From: Anaerolineaceae bacterium
GTDB lineage: Bacteria; Chloroflexota; Anaerolineae; Anaerolineales; Anaerolineaceae
Direction of reading: 5' to 3'
Assembly (NCBI GenBank): GCA_011620555.1
Contig: WOYY01000060.1
Span: forward strand, 1 to 39,984
Length of the DNA: 39,984 nt
Part shown: piece after piece, positions 33,018 to 39,984 of the stretch
How positions within the stretch are numbered: position 1 is the stretch's first letter
Layout: every line of letters begins with the position of its first letter
Notes under the pieces: model-generated
Seen by the model: the letters and a program-made list of their open reading frames with translations, nothing else
Told to the model about the DNA's origin: nothing
The model's database searches: none
Program-made: the position numbers and the translations under genes

Positions 33018-33963
33018 ACCGTTTACAGCGGTCAAACCCCTGGTCCTCTTGGCCCTCATGGCATGGGTGGTCGCGCCCGTTCTGAGCGCCTGCCAATCCG
33101 CCGCGGCCCCCACCGCGGACCGTGCCAGCCAGACCAACCTGACCGTCAGCGTCCTGCCCCTGGCCTATTTCGCCGAGCGGGTTGGCGGCGACTGGGTCAG
33201 CGTAAACGTCATGGTCGGCCCCGGCGAAGAACCGCATACCTATGAACCCACGCCGGAACAGATGAAAGCCATCTCCGATTCCGCGGCTTTTTTCAGCATC
33301 GGCGTGGAATATGAGGATGTTTGGCTGCCTAGGCTGGCAGAGACCAACCCCGATATGGTCATCATCGACGCATCCAACGGCATCGAGCGGATCCCCGTCC
33401 CCACTGCCGTGGCCGAAGTTGGCGTACAGCCAGAAGGCAAAGAAGATGCCAACTACGACCATGAAGAAGAAGGCGGACTGGACCCGCACGTCTGGCTTTC
33501 ACCTGAAAATGGTAAAATCATTGCAGAGAACATCCTCAATGGATTGATTGGAATTGACCCCGGGCACGAGACGGCATTCCGCAGCAATTACGAGGCCCTG
33601 ATAGCGGATATTGACGCCCTGGATGCCCAAATCAGAGAAACCCTGGCCGGCGATGCAAATCGGTCGTTCATGGTGTTTCATCCCGCCTGGGGCTATTTCG
33701 CCCAGCAGTACGACCTGCAGCAAATCGCAGTCCAGGTCGGGGGGCAGGACCCCAGCGCGAGCGAATTAGCGCAGCTTGTGGATCTCGCCCGTGAAAAAGG
33801 GATATCCGCCATATTCGTCTCACCTGCCATCAATGCAGCCAGCGCAGAAGCGGTCGCCCAGGAAATCGGCGGCAGTGTGGTAATGGTTGACCCATTAGCC
33901 GAAGACTGGCTGGAGAACCTGAACGAAGCCGCCACAGCCTTCTCAAAATCCTTTGGCGAATAA
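33010..33963 (+). CDS. znuA: Zinc ABC transporter substrate-binding lipoprotein
   Basis: 317 residues. A signal peptide ends in the lipobox LSAC (Cys28), so the protein is membrane-anchored on the outer face. Cluster 9 metal-binding residues are in place: His76 (EEPHTYEP), His160 (DPHVWLSP), His224 (FHPAWGYF) and Asp294 (VMVDPLAED). The usual His-rich loop of ZnuA is replaced by a short acidic loop (GKEDANYDHEEEGG, residues 143-156) with a single histidine. It hands zinc to ZnuB/ZnuC; manganese transport is less likely given the Zur neighbour. The start overlaps the zur end by eight bases. Confidence 0.9.
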   Translation: MNKPFTAVKPLVLLALMAWVVAPVLSACQSAAAPTADRASQTNLTVSVLPLAYFAERVGGDWVSVNVMVGPGEEPHTYEPTPEQMKAISDSAAFFSIGVEYEDVWLPRLAETNPDMVIIDASNGIERIPVPTAVAEVGVQPEGKEDANYDHEEEGGLDPHVWLSPENGKIIAENILNGLIGIDPGHETAFRSNYEALIADIDALDAQIRETLAGDANRSFMVFHPAWGYFAQQYDLQQIAVQVGGQDPSASELAQLVDLAREKGISAIFVSPAINAASAEAVAQEIGGSVVMVDPLAEDWLENLNEAATAFSKSFGE

Positions 33964-34018
33964 GTACACCCAACGACCCAAAAAAATGCTCAGATTAGCG
34001 AGAAACGAGTAGCGACTT

Positions 34019-34804
34019 ATGACACCTACAGCTCCCAATGCGACACCCCTGGTCGAGATCAAGGACCTATCCGCAGGCTACAACAACGAAATGGTCCTGC
34101 GGGACATCAACCTGACCGTCGAGCCTGACAATTTTATCGGCCTGATCGGCCCGAACGGAGGCGGCAAGACAACACTGTTCAAGGTGATCCTCGGCCTGCT
34201 CCAACCCCATAAAGGTACGATCAAGGTGATGGGGATGGCCCCGGAAAAGGGCCGCCAGCATATCGGTTATGTTCCCCAATTCACCTACTATGATTCCGAC
34301 TTTCCCATTCGGGCCCGCGACGTGGTCCGGATGGGAAGGCTGGGGCCCAAGCACCTCTTCAAGCCCTACACCGCCGAAGATGATCGAGTGGTCGAAGAAT
34401 GCCTGGAAAGGGTTCATCTGACCGACAAAGGCAATGCTCCCCTGCGCGAGCTTTCCGGCGGCCAGCGCCAGCGGATCTATATCGCCCGCGCTCTGGCGAG
34501 CGAACCGGAGCTGCTCCTGCTGGATGAACCGACGAACAGCGTGGATGTGGAAGCGTCCGCCCAGATCTACGAACTGCTGCACGAGATCAACCTGCAGGGC
34601 GTCACGATCCTGCTCATCTCCCATGACCTGAACGTGATCTCGAGCTATGTCAAAACCATCGGCTGCCTCAACCGGACGCTCCACTATCACGGCGAGAAAG
34701 AGATCACCGAAGATATGATCCAGGCAGGCTACAACTGTCCAGTAGAGCTGATCGCCCATGGCCTGCCCCACCGAGTCCTGGCCAAACACGAGGAGCAGGG
34801 TTAA
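34019..34804 (+). CDS. znuC: Zinc ABC transporter ATP-binding protein
   Basis: 261 residues. Walker A GPNGGGKT (44-51), Q-loop VPQFTYYD, the ABC signature LSGGQRQRIYIARALA (145-160), Walker B LLLLDEPTNSVD and H-loop LISHDLN. The PQ…DFPI segment after the Q-loop is typical of the metal-type (ZnuC/MntB) ATPases. It powers zinc uptake with ZnuB, whose ATG overlaps the stop by one base (TAATG). The 55 bases before it contain no strong ribosome binding site. Confidence 0.92.
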   Translation: MTPTAPNATPLVEIKDLSAGYNNEMVLRDINLTVEPDNFIGLIGPNGGGKTTLFKVILGLLQPHKGTIKVMGMAPEKGRQHIGYVPQFTYYDSDFPIRARDVVRMGRLGPKHLFKPYTAEDDRVVEECLERVHLTDKGNAPLRELSGGQRQRIYIARALASEPELLLLDEPTNSVDVEASAQIYELLHEINLQGVTILLISHDLNVISSYVKTIGCLNRTLHYHGEKEITEDMIQAGYNCPVELIAHGLPHRVLAKHEEQG

Positions 34805-35622
34805 TGAGCGGCATTCTAAGTTACGGCTTCATGCAGAACGCCCTCGCGGCGGGCGTCTTGGTCAGCCTGGCCTGCGGCGTGATCGGCACCTTGGTGGTGC
34901 TCAAACGGATGGTCTTCATCTCCAGCGGCGTGGCCCACACGGCCTACGGCGGCATCGGGATGGCTTTCTATTTTGGAGTCAACCCCATGCTGGGCGCGCT
35001 GACTTTCAGCCTGGGCGCTTCTCTGTTGATGGGCTACACCCAACGCAAGACCCGCCAACGCCCGGACACCCTGATCGGCGTCATGTGGGCGATCGGGATG
35101 GCAATCGGCATCATCTTCACCGACCTGACCCCCGGCTATAAACCCGACCTGATGAGTTACCTCTTCGGCAGCATCCTGGCTGTCACCCGCGCCGACCTCT
35201 GGATGATGCTCGTTGTGGACCTGATCGTGATCGGGATCACCATCCTGTTCTTCAAGGAGTTCCAGGCGACGGCCTTTGATGAGGCCTTCGCCCGAACCCG
35301 CAACGTGCCTGTGGACCTGCTCTATGTGATCCTTGTCACCATGATCGGCCTGGCCGTGGTGATGCTGATGCGGGTCGTGGGGCTGATTATGATCATCGCC
35401 CTGCTGACCATCCCGGCAGCCATCGGCGCGCTCTTCCTCAAAAGCATGGGCAAGATTATGTGGCTGGCCACAGGGCTGAGCCTGGTTTTCACTATTGGCG
35501 GTCTGCTGCTCTCCTATGCCTTCAACCTAACCTCGGGCGCAACGATCATCCTGGTGGCAGGAGCCGCCTACCTGATCGCCCTCCTGGCTCAGAAGCTCTG
35601 CAAGCGCTGCCCAGACGAATAA
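34804..35622 (+). CDS. znuB: Zinc ABC transporter permease
   Basis: 272 residues with about eight helices of the ABC-3 family: YGFMQNALAAGVLVSLACGVIG at the start, MVFISSGVAHTAYGGIGMAF, the SYLFGSILAVTRADLW segment characteristic of ZnuB/MntC-type permeases, VVMLMRVVGLIMIIALLTIPAA, and a C-terminal Cys-containing tail (KLCKRCPDE). It forms the zinc channel with ZnuC. Confidence 0.92.
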   Translation: MSGILSYGFMQNALAAGVLVSLACGVIGTLVVLKRMVFISSGVAHTAYGGIGMAFYFGVNPMLGALTFSLGASLLMGYTQRKTRQRPDTLIGVMWAIGMAIGIIFTDLTPGYKPDLMSYLFGSILAVTRADLWMMLVVDLIVIGITILFFKEFQATAFDEAFARTRNVPVDLLYVILVTMIGLAVVMLMRVVGLIMIIALLTIPAAIGALFLKSMGKIMWLATGLSLVFTIGGLLLSYAFNLTSGATIILVAGAAYLIALLAQKLCKRCPDE

Positions 35623-35659
35623 ATTTTCAGGCTTTTCTTCACGCCACCGCAATCTCCAC

Positions 35660-35665
35660 TATAAT
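35660..35665 (+). promoter_or_regulatory. Putative -10 element for the cytochrome lipoprotein gene
   Basis: A perfect TATAAT lies 50 bases before the ATG at 35716, in the gap after znuB. The -35 region is poor, so the call is tentative. Confidence 0.35.
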
Positions 35666-35715
35666 TAAATCCGTGAATGCTGGAACGATCTGCACCAAAC
35701 TAATTGGAGACCCTC

Positions 35716-36015
35716 ATGAAGAAAAAATCTGGATTAATGACCATCCTGCTGCTGACAGTCGTCGTCCTATGGGTTTCAGCCTGCTCGAATGCGGCAAGCC
35801 CAGCCGGCGCCAGCGCATCTTCCAACGGGAATGACGAGGTCAAAGCGCTGATTGATGAACGGTGCAGTGTTTGCCACTCCGCCAGCCAGGTCTATCGGGC
35901 TCATTATGATGAAGCCCGCTGGTCAGATGTGATTGACACCATGATTGAACGAGGCGCTGTCGTTTCCGAAGAAGAAAAAGCCCGGATGATCGAATGGCTG
36001 CTGACCCAGCCCTAA
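35716..36015 (+). CDS. Small c-type cytochrome lipoprotein
   Basis: 99 residues from the ATG at 35716, with TGGAGA upstream; the frame from 35704 begins at TTG and is less likely. A hydrophobic signal (LMTILLLTVVVLWV) ends in the lipobox VSAC, followed by a low-complexity linker (SNAASPAGASASSNGND). The single haem motif is CSVCH, and a downstream methionine (DTMIERGA) may be the distal ligand. The MIEWLLTQP end is typical of small cytochrome c domains. It would be exported, lipidated and carry one haem c, requiring a cytochrome maturation system not seen here. It sits alone between znuB and frr. Confidence 0.82.
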   Translation: MKKKSGLMTILLLTVVVLWVSACSNAASPAGASASSNGNDEVKALIDERCSVCHSASQVYRAHYDEARWSDVIDTMIERGAVVSEEEKARMIEWLLTQP

Positions 36016-36074
36016 ACAAACCCTGCAATGAGAAAACAAAGGAGCTGGCTACTCAGGGCGTTTTGCTGAGCTTC

Positions 36075-36109
36075 TCCACCACGGCAAAGGTGGACGAGAT
36101 TAATTTTTT
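36075..36109 (+). terminator. Possible Rho-independent terminator before frr
   Basis: TCCACC (36075-36080) and GGTGGA (36089-36094) form a six-base-pair stem with an eight-base loop, followed after nine bases by TTTTTT (36104-36109). The distance to the T run is longer than usual, so confidence is low. Confidence 0.35.
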
Positions 36110-36162
36110 GTTGTATGCTTAATACCCACCATCATAGGAAAATAATACTTAGGAGGCATCTG

Positions 36163-36720
36163 ATGATTAAAGATATCTTGCGCGAAGCCGCCGAAAGAAT
36201 GCAATCCGCCCTGGATACTCTCGAAGAGGACCTTTCCGGGATCCGCACCGGCCGCGCCTCACCAGCCTTGGTTGAGCGCCTGCCTGTGGACTACTACGGC
36301 TCCAGCACTCCTCTGATCCAATTGGCATCCATCAGCGTCCCTGAGCCGCGGATGTTGCTGGTCCGTCCCTTTGACCCTGCCTCATTAAAAGATATCGAAA
36401 AAGCGCTCATGGCCTCCGATCTGGGGCTGACCCCCAACAATGACGGCAAAGTGATCCGCCTCTTGCTTCCCCAGCTCACCGAAGACCGGCGCAAGGATTT
36501 GGTGCGCGTCCTTCACAACCGGATGGAAGAAACCCGGGTGAAGATCCGCAATATCCGCCGAGACCTGATCCGCGATCTGCGAGAATTTGAAAAGGAAGGC
36601 CTGATCTCAGAAGATGACCTGGAGCGGGGCGAAAAGGAACTTCAGGAATTGACCGACAAGCTCAGCGAAAAAGTGGAATTGATCGGTGAAGCCAAAGAAA
36701 AAGAGATCCTGGAAGTCTGA
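36163..36720 (+). CDS. frr: Ribosome recycling factor
   Basis: 185 residues, the normal length. The ATG at 36163 has a perfect AGGAGG six bases upstream. Features: LEEDLSGIRTGRASPALVERLPVDYYG, QLASISVPEPRMLLVRPFD, GLTPNNDGKVIRLLLPQLTEDRRKDLV and a helical KIRNIRRDLIRDLREFEKEG end, together the RRF fold. With EF-G it splits post-termination ribosomes. It begins the frr-uppS-cdsA group, a common bacterial core order. Confidence 0.97.
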   Translation: MIKDILREAAERMQSALDTLEEDLSGIRTGRASPALVERLPVDYYGSSTPLIQLASISVPEPRMLLVRPFDPASLKDIEKALMASDLGLTPNNDGKVIRLLLPQLTEDRRKDLVRVLHNRMEETRVKIRNIRRDLIRDLREFEKEGLISEDDLERGEKELQELTDKLSEKVELIGEAKEKEILEV

Positions 36721-36724
36721 TTCC

Positions 36725-37450
36725 ATGACCATTCAAGAAGAAACTCAATCCTTTATTAAAGTACCGCAACACATTGCCATCATCATGGATGGCAACGGCC
36801 GTTGGGCGACAGCGCGCGGTCTGCACCGGCTGGCCGGGCACAATGCAGGGGCAGAGAACCTACGCACAATCATCCAGGCCGGGGTTGATTTCGGCATCCA
36901 ATATCTGACCTTCTATGCCTTTTCAACGGAGAACTGGTCCCGGCCAAAAGGCGAAGTGGAAGGCTTGATGCAGATCTTAACCGATGTCATTGACCAGGAA
37001 GCCGCCGAACTGCACCAGCAAGGCGCCCGGCTGATCCACATCGGGAAATTGGAGGGTTTGCCCCCCACCCTTCAGGAAAAAATCCGCAACGCCGTGGAGC
37101 TGACCAAAGGCAATGGCCGCATCACCATCGTTCTGGCCCTCAACTATGGCGGGCGGGATGAGATCGTCCACGCCGTCCAACGGATGCTCAAAGACCAGAT
37201 TGATCCCGAAAAAGTGGATCAGGCTCTGCTGAGCGACTATATGTTCACCGCCGGGATCCCCGACCCCGACCTGGTGATCCGCACCTCCGGCGAACAGCGC
37301 ACCAGCAATTTCCTGACCTGGCAGACCGTTTATTCCGAATGGTATTTCCCAACGGTGTACTGGCCCGATTTCAACAAGGAAGAACTGGCAAAGGCCATCG
37401 AGGAATTCGGCAACCGCAACCGCCGCTTTGGGGGGTTGAGCGAGGCCTGA
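36725..37450 (+). CDS. uppS: Isoprenyl (undecaprenyl) diphosphate synthase
   Basis: 241 residues from the ATG at 36725, four bases after frr. Cis-prenyltransferase motifs: IAIIMDGNGRWATARG (catalytic Asp in DGNGRW), GHNAGAENLR, YLTFYAFSTENWSRP, and RTSGEQRTSNFLTWQTVYSEWYF near the end, where E. coli has RTGGEHRISNFLLWQ. It makes the C55 (or similar) lipid carrier used by peptidoglycan and by the surface glycans of the neighbouring cluster. Confidence 0.95.
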   Translation: MTIQEETQSFIKVPQHIAIIMDGNGRWATARGLHRLAGHNAGAENLRTIIQAGVDFGIQYLTFYAFSTENWSRPKGEVEGLMQILTDVIDQEAAELHQQGARLIHIGKLEGLPPTLQEKIRNAVELTKGNGRITIVLALNYGGRDEIVHAVQRMLKDQIDPEKVDQALLSDYMFTAGIPDPDLVIRTSGEQRTSNFLTWQTVYSEWYFPTVYWPDFNKEELAKAIEEFGNRNRRFGGLSEA

Positions 37451-37468
37451 GCATCAGAAGGATATCCC

Positions 37469-38284
37469 ATGCTTTCACAACGAGTTAAAGCGGCACTGAT
37501 TTTTGTGCCGCTTGTTTTAATCGCAATTTATCTGGGCGGGTGGGTTTACAAGCTCTTCTTCGCCGTGGTCCTGCTGGCGGCGACTTATGAATATTGGCGG
37601 CTTTTCCAAAAGATTGACACCCATCCTTCCCTGCCCCTGATGCTGGCTGGCGTCGGCCTGATCATCCTGACCCGCGGGTTTCTGCCGCTCCATTTCCAGG
37701 GTTTCCTTCTCCCCATCCTGATCTTCAGCGCCGCCCTGGTTGCAATCATCCAGTACGAGCGGGGAGATGACCACGCGGCGCTCAACTTCAGCATCGCCCT
37801 CAGCGGAATTCTCTACCTCGGCTGGATTGGCAGTTACTTATTTGACCTCCGGTCGCTGCCCGCTGGGCGCGGCTGGATGCTGACAGCCCTGCCAACTGTC
37901 TGGCTGGCCGATTCCGGCGCGTATTTTATTGGGAGCTGGCTGGGAAAAGCCAAGTTGTGCCCACGGCTCAGCCCCAAGAAATCCTGGGCCGGGCTGGGCG
38001 GTGCGGTGCTTTTCGGCGGGGTCAGCGGCTCCCTGCTGGTCCTGCTTTGGCGGTCCGTGGGCTGGCTCCCGGTGGGCGTCCCGCTCTGGTTCGGCCTTGT
38101 CCTTGGCCTGGCCATCGCGCTGCTCACCCCGGTGGGCGACCTGCTGATCAGCCTCTTCAAACGCACCGCAGGGGTCAAAGATACCGGCAAACTGATCCCA
38201 GGCCACGGGGGAATCTTGGACCGGATCGACACCTGGATCTGGGCCGCACTGCTGGGATATTATTTCGTTTTCTTTTTCAACTGA
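37469..38284 (+). CDS. cdsA: Phosphatidate cytidylyltransferase (CDP-diacylglycerol synthase)
   Basis: 271 residues with about seven or eight membrane helices and the complete CdsA signature near the C-terminus: SLFKRTAGVKDTG followed by KLIPGHGGILDRID. WLADSGAYFIGSWLG with its Asp and the KKSWAGLGGA segment are also conserved. It forms CDP-diacylglycerol, the donor for the CDP-alcohol phosphatidyltransferase at 30072-30830. Ribosome binding site AAGGA. It converges with the DUF3048 gene, 15 bases away. Confidence 0.95.
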   Translation: MLSQRVKAALIFVPLVLIAIYLGGWVYKLFFAVVLLAATYEYWRLFQKIDTHPSLPLMLAGVGLIILTRGFLPLHFQGFLLPILIFSAALVAIIQYERGDDHAALNFSIALSGILYLGWIGSYLFDLRSLPAGRGWMLTALPTVWLADSGAYFIGSWLGKAKLCPRLSPKKSWAGLGGAVLFGGVSGSLLVLLWRSVGWLPVGVPLWFGLVLGLAIALLTPVGDLLISLFKRTAGVKDTGKLIPGHGGILDRIDTWIWAALLGYYFVFFFN

Positions 38285-38299
38285 TCCAACGGGATTCAA

Positions 38300-39508
38300 T
38301 CACAAGCCAAAATAGAGCGTCCACTCGCCGGAGGCGGGGATCTCGATCTGCGAGCTGTTGCCGACGATCACAATCCAGGTCTGCCCCGGTTTGAGCGGCA
38401 CAGAAACGCCCGGTTCGGTCTCGAAGATAATCGGGCGGTCCGGCTCCGGCACCCGCCAGGTGCCTTCGATTTTCACCCCATCGCGGAAAAACCAGGCCCG
38501 CTGGGGGGTTGGCGCGTTCTCGATTTCGATATCATGCAGCGAAGGCGCATACGCCATATAATCCGCAAACATCACCACCAGGTTGTCAAAGGCCAGAGCC
38601 TGCCCGGTGTTGCGGTCCGTGGCAGGGGCCAGGATCAGGCCATCGGCGGTCTCGGCCTCCTGCCAGAGGCGATAGTCCGCCGCAGCGGGGTCATAGCGCC
38701 ATTCCATGATGCTGAAATTGGCATATTCCACCCGCAGGATCGAGCCGGCATCGCCGCCTTCCGGCGGGGCCGCATCAAAGCGGAAGCCGCGCAGGTCCTG
38801 AGACGTGTTATCCACCCCAAGCCCCTCGGCATAGGCGCTCAGCGCGGCCGAATCCAGATAGACTCCCGTGGCTGAATGGGTCAGATAGCCGCACATTGGC
38901 GGACAAGGCAGGTTCTTATAGGCCAGCGCCCGGTCGCCCAGCCGCTCGATCAGCACCTCGTCCACTTGCGGGTCGGCATTGCCATACGCCAGGATGCCCT
39001 GGTAGAGGTTCGTCAGTTGCGCATCCACCAGGCGGCCTGAGCGGATCGGCCCGATCTGGCCGCTGTTGTCGCCGTAATAGATCGCCAGGAAACGGTTCAT
39101 CTGGTAACCGATATAGTATTCAAAAACGACATCGGCCGCTGAAAGCCCCGCATGCGGCCGCCCCTCCCGCGGCCAGTTGGAGACCTTGGCCAGCACCGGC
39201 CGCCGGTCCAGGTTGGCGGGGTCCGGCGCGGGCAAGCCCGTGAGAGGGTCAATCCCGGGTTCAAAGGAATAGTAAGTGGCCGGCACGGGCGTGATCGGAG
39301 GAGTCGGCGTCACACGGGGGTCTTCCGTGCGGGCCGTTTCCGCGGTTTGGGTGAGGGCTTCCCCCGCCAGAAAGGACTCGATCTGCGAAGTCGCCGTCCC
39401 GTTCGGGGTTTTTAGGTAGGGGTTCGGCTCGCCCGTTCCCAACGCGGTGCAGGCGGTCAGGAAGATCCATAGCAAAATCAGGAAAAATGGTTTGGGTGTT
39501 TTGAACAT
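38300..39508 (-). CDS. DUF3048 (YerB-like) lipoprotein
   Basis: 402 residues from the ATG at 39508, chosen because the protein then starts with a clean lipoprotein signal (MFKTPKPFFLILLWIF, LTAC lipobox, Cys20). The frame from 39550 adds 14 residues before it. A Thr/Pro-rich linker (RVTPTPPITPVP) precedes the DUF3048 domain: DPLTGLPAPDP, RRPVLAKVSNWPREGRPHAGLSAADVVFE, GQIGPIRSGRLVDA, then a C-terminal DUF3048_C part (LVVMFADYMAY, WRVPEPDRPIIFETEPG, LKPGQTWIVIV). The protein is expected on the outer face of the membrane. Homologues such as Bacillus YerB are uncharacterised. Confidence 0.88.
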   Translation of the reverse strand: MFKTPKPFFLILLWIFLTACTALGTGEPNPYLKTPNGTATSQIESFLAGEALTQTAETARTEDPRVTPTPPITPVPATYYSFEPGIDPLTGLPAPDPANLDRRPVLAKVSNWPREGRPHAGLSAADVVFEYYIGYQMNRFLAIYYGDNSGQIGPIRSGRLVDAQLTNLYQGILAYGNADPQVDEVLIERLGDRALAYKNLPCPPMCGYLTHSATGVYLDSAALSAYAEGLGVDNTSQDLRGFRFDAAPPEGGDAGSILRVEYANFSIMEWRYDPAAADYRLWQEAETADGLILAPATDRNTGQALAFDNLVVMFADYMAYAPSLHDIEIENAPTPQRAWFFRDGVKIEGTWRVPEPDRPIIFETEPGVSVPLKPGQTWIVIVGNSSQIEIPASGEWTLYFGL

Positions 39509-39795
39509 AGGGATGACCCTGAGTAGTGGACTAAGGTGCAACCCCTCCATCTTACTCTATTCCGGTCAAAGGGACGAATCTCAGCCTTGCGGAAAATCCC
39601 CTGAAACCCCACCACGGCCAGCACGGCGCCAAAGGCAATCGTCCCGAGCGGAAACGCCACGCCGGTGAAGAGCGCCGCCAACAAAACCCATCCCAAATGG
39701 GGCAGCCGATGCCGGCCGAACACCACCTGCCCAAAATCTACAGCGCCACCAAGACGCCCATCCCGGCGGCGAAGATCTGGCGGACCGGAGCACAG
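39478..39795 (-). pseudogene. Degenerate fragment of a small membrane protein
   Basis: On the minus strand two frames carry adjoining membrane-like sequence. Upstream, APVRQIFAAGMGVLVAL ends in TAG near 39737. In the next frame the sequence continues as VDFGQVVFGRHRLPHLGW and then LLAALFTGVAFPLGTIAFGAVLAVVGFQGIFRK. Joined by a one-base shift they give a coherent two- to three-helix protein, so this looks like a decayed gene. The second frame runs on to 39478 and overlaps the DUF3048 start. I do not recognise the family. Confidence 0.45.
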
Positions 39796-39984
39796 ATTTG
39801 GAGGCGAAGGGCGTGTGGGGAGATGCTGGAGGGAATTAAAGAAGATACGAGAGCAATTATATGCAAATAATTCAGATATGCTCTTTAGTTAACCAACCAA
39901 CTCTTGAAACAAGCCATTATTTGGCACATTTCGATTATTAAAAGAAGTGAACAATGACAAATTATTATTCATTATTAATTATTC
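39796..39984. other. AT-rich end of window without a recognised gene
   Basis: About 190 bases, increasingly AT-rich towards the right edge, with no open frame that resembles a protein and no clear RNA gene. Confidence 0.5.

Noticed and set aside
38285-38299. Bidirectional terminator between cdsA and the DUF3048 gene
   Set aside because: The 15-base gap has no hairpin with a T run.

Overview
The window is a moderately GC-rich bacterial stretch that reads as a very long surface-glycan locus followed by core genes. The organism is most consistent with an anaerobic Chloroflexota (Anaerolineae-type) bacterium. That is an inference from gene content: ABC-exported glycan genes with no lipid A or LPS genes, a phosphatidyl-inositol-like lipid pair, and a Zur-ZnuABC operon. 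No rRNA or other diagnostic marker is present to prove it.

Layout. (1) Positions 1-23698, all minus strand, form a nearly gap-free array of about 23 genes. It starts at a winged-helix regulator with a consensus promoter (23714-23741). It then runs through a GDP-fucose-synthase-like enzyme, a Wzm/Wzt ABC exporter, a capsule-type glycosyltransferase, a radical SAM protein, a methyltransferase, a 4,6-dehydratase plus RmlD-like reductase, a SAF-containing NeuB, a GT4, an SpsF cytidylyltransferase, two methyltransferases, two further glycosyltransferases, two small membrane proteins (one frameshifted), a Gfo/Idh oxidoreductase, an SDR, a NeuA-HAD fusion, a second radical SAM/SPASM protein, a SAF-less NeuB and a second capsule-type glycosyltransferase cut by the window edge. 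(2) 23794-28514, also minus strand, holds two large polytopic membrane proteins and another GT4. (3) 28594-28997 is a broken small gene. (4) 29125-32112, plus strand, holds an acyltransferase, a CDP-alcohol phosphatidyltransferase and an SbcD nuclease. (5) A tRNA-Asn (32184-32256) precedes zur-znuA-znuC-znuB, a small c-type cytochrome lipoprotein and the core trio frr-uppS-cdsA. (6) The right end holds a minus-strand DUF3048 lipoprotein and a degenerate membrane-protein fragment.

How it fits together. The locus appears to make and export one or more surface glycans carrying CMP-activated nonulosonic acids. There are two distinct synthase/activator sets: SAF-less NeuB with NeuA-HAD, and SAF-containing NeuB with SpsF. 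Each set has its own oxidoreductases and a radical SAM enzyme nearby. The aminotransferase, acetyltransferase and hydrolysing epimerase of the textbook legionaminic and pseudaminic acid pathways are absent from the window. Radical SAM enzymes embedded in nonulosonate gene sets are the most promising candidate for undescribed chemistry here. The polymer would be capped or bound by the Wzt C-terminal domain, exported by Wzm and anchored in an envelope to which the acyltransferase and phosphatidyltransferase pair may also contribute lipids.
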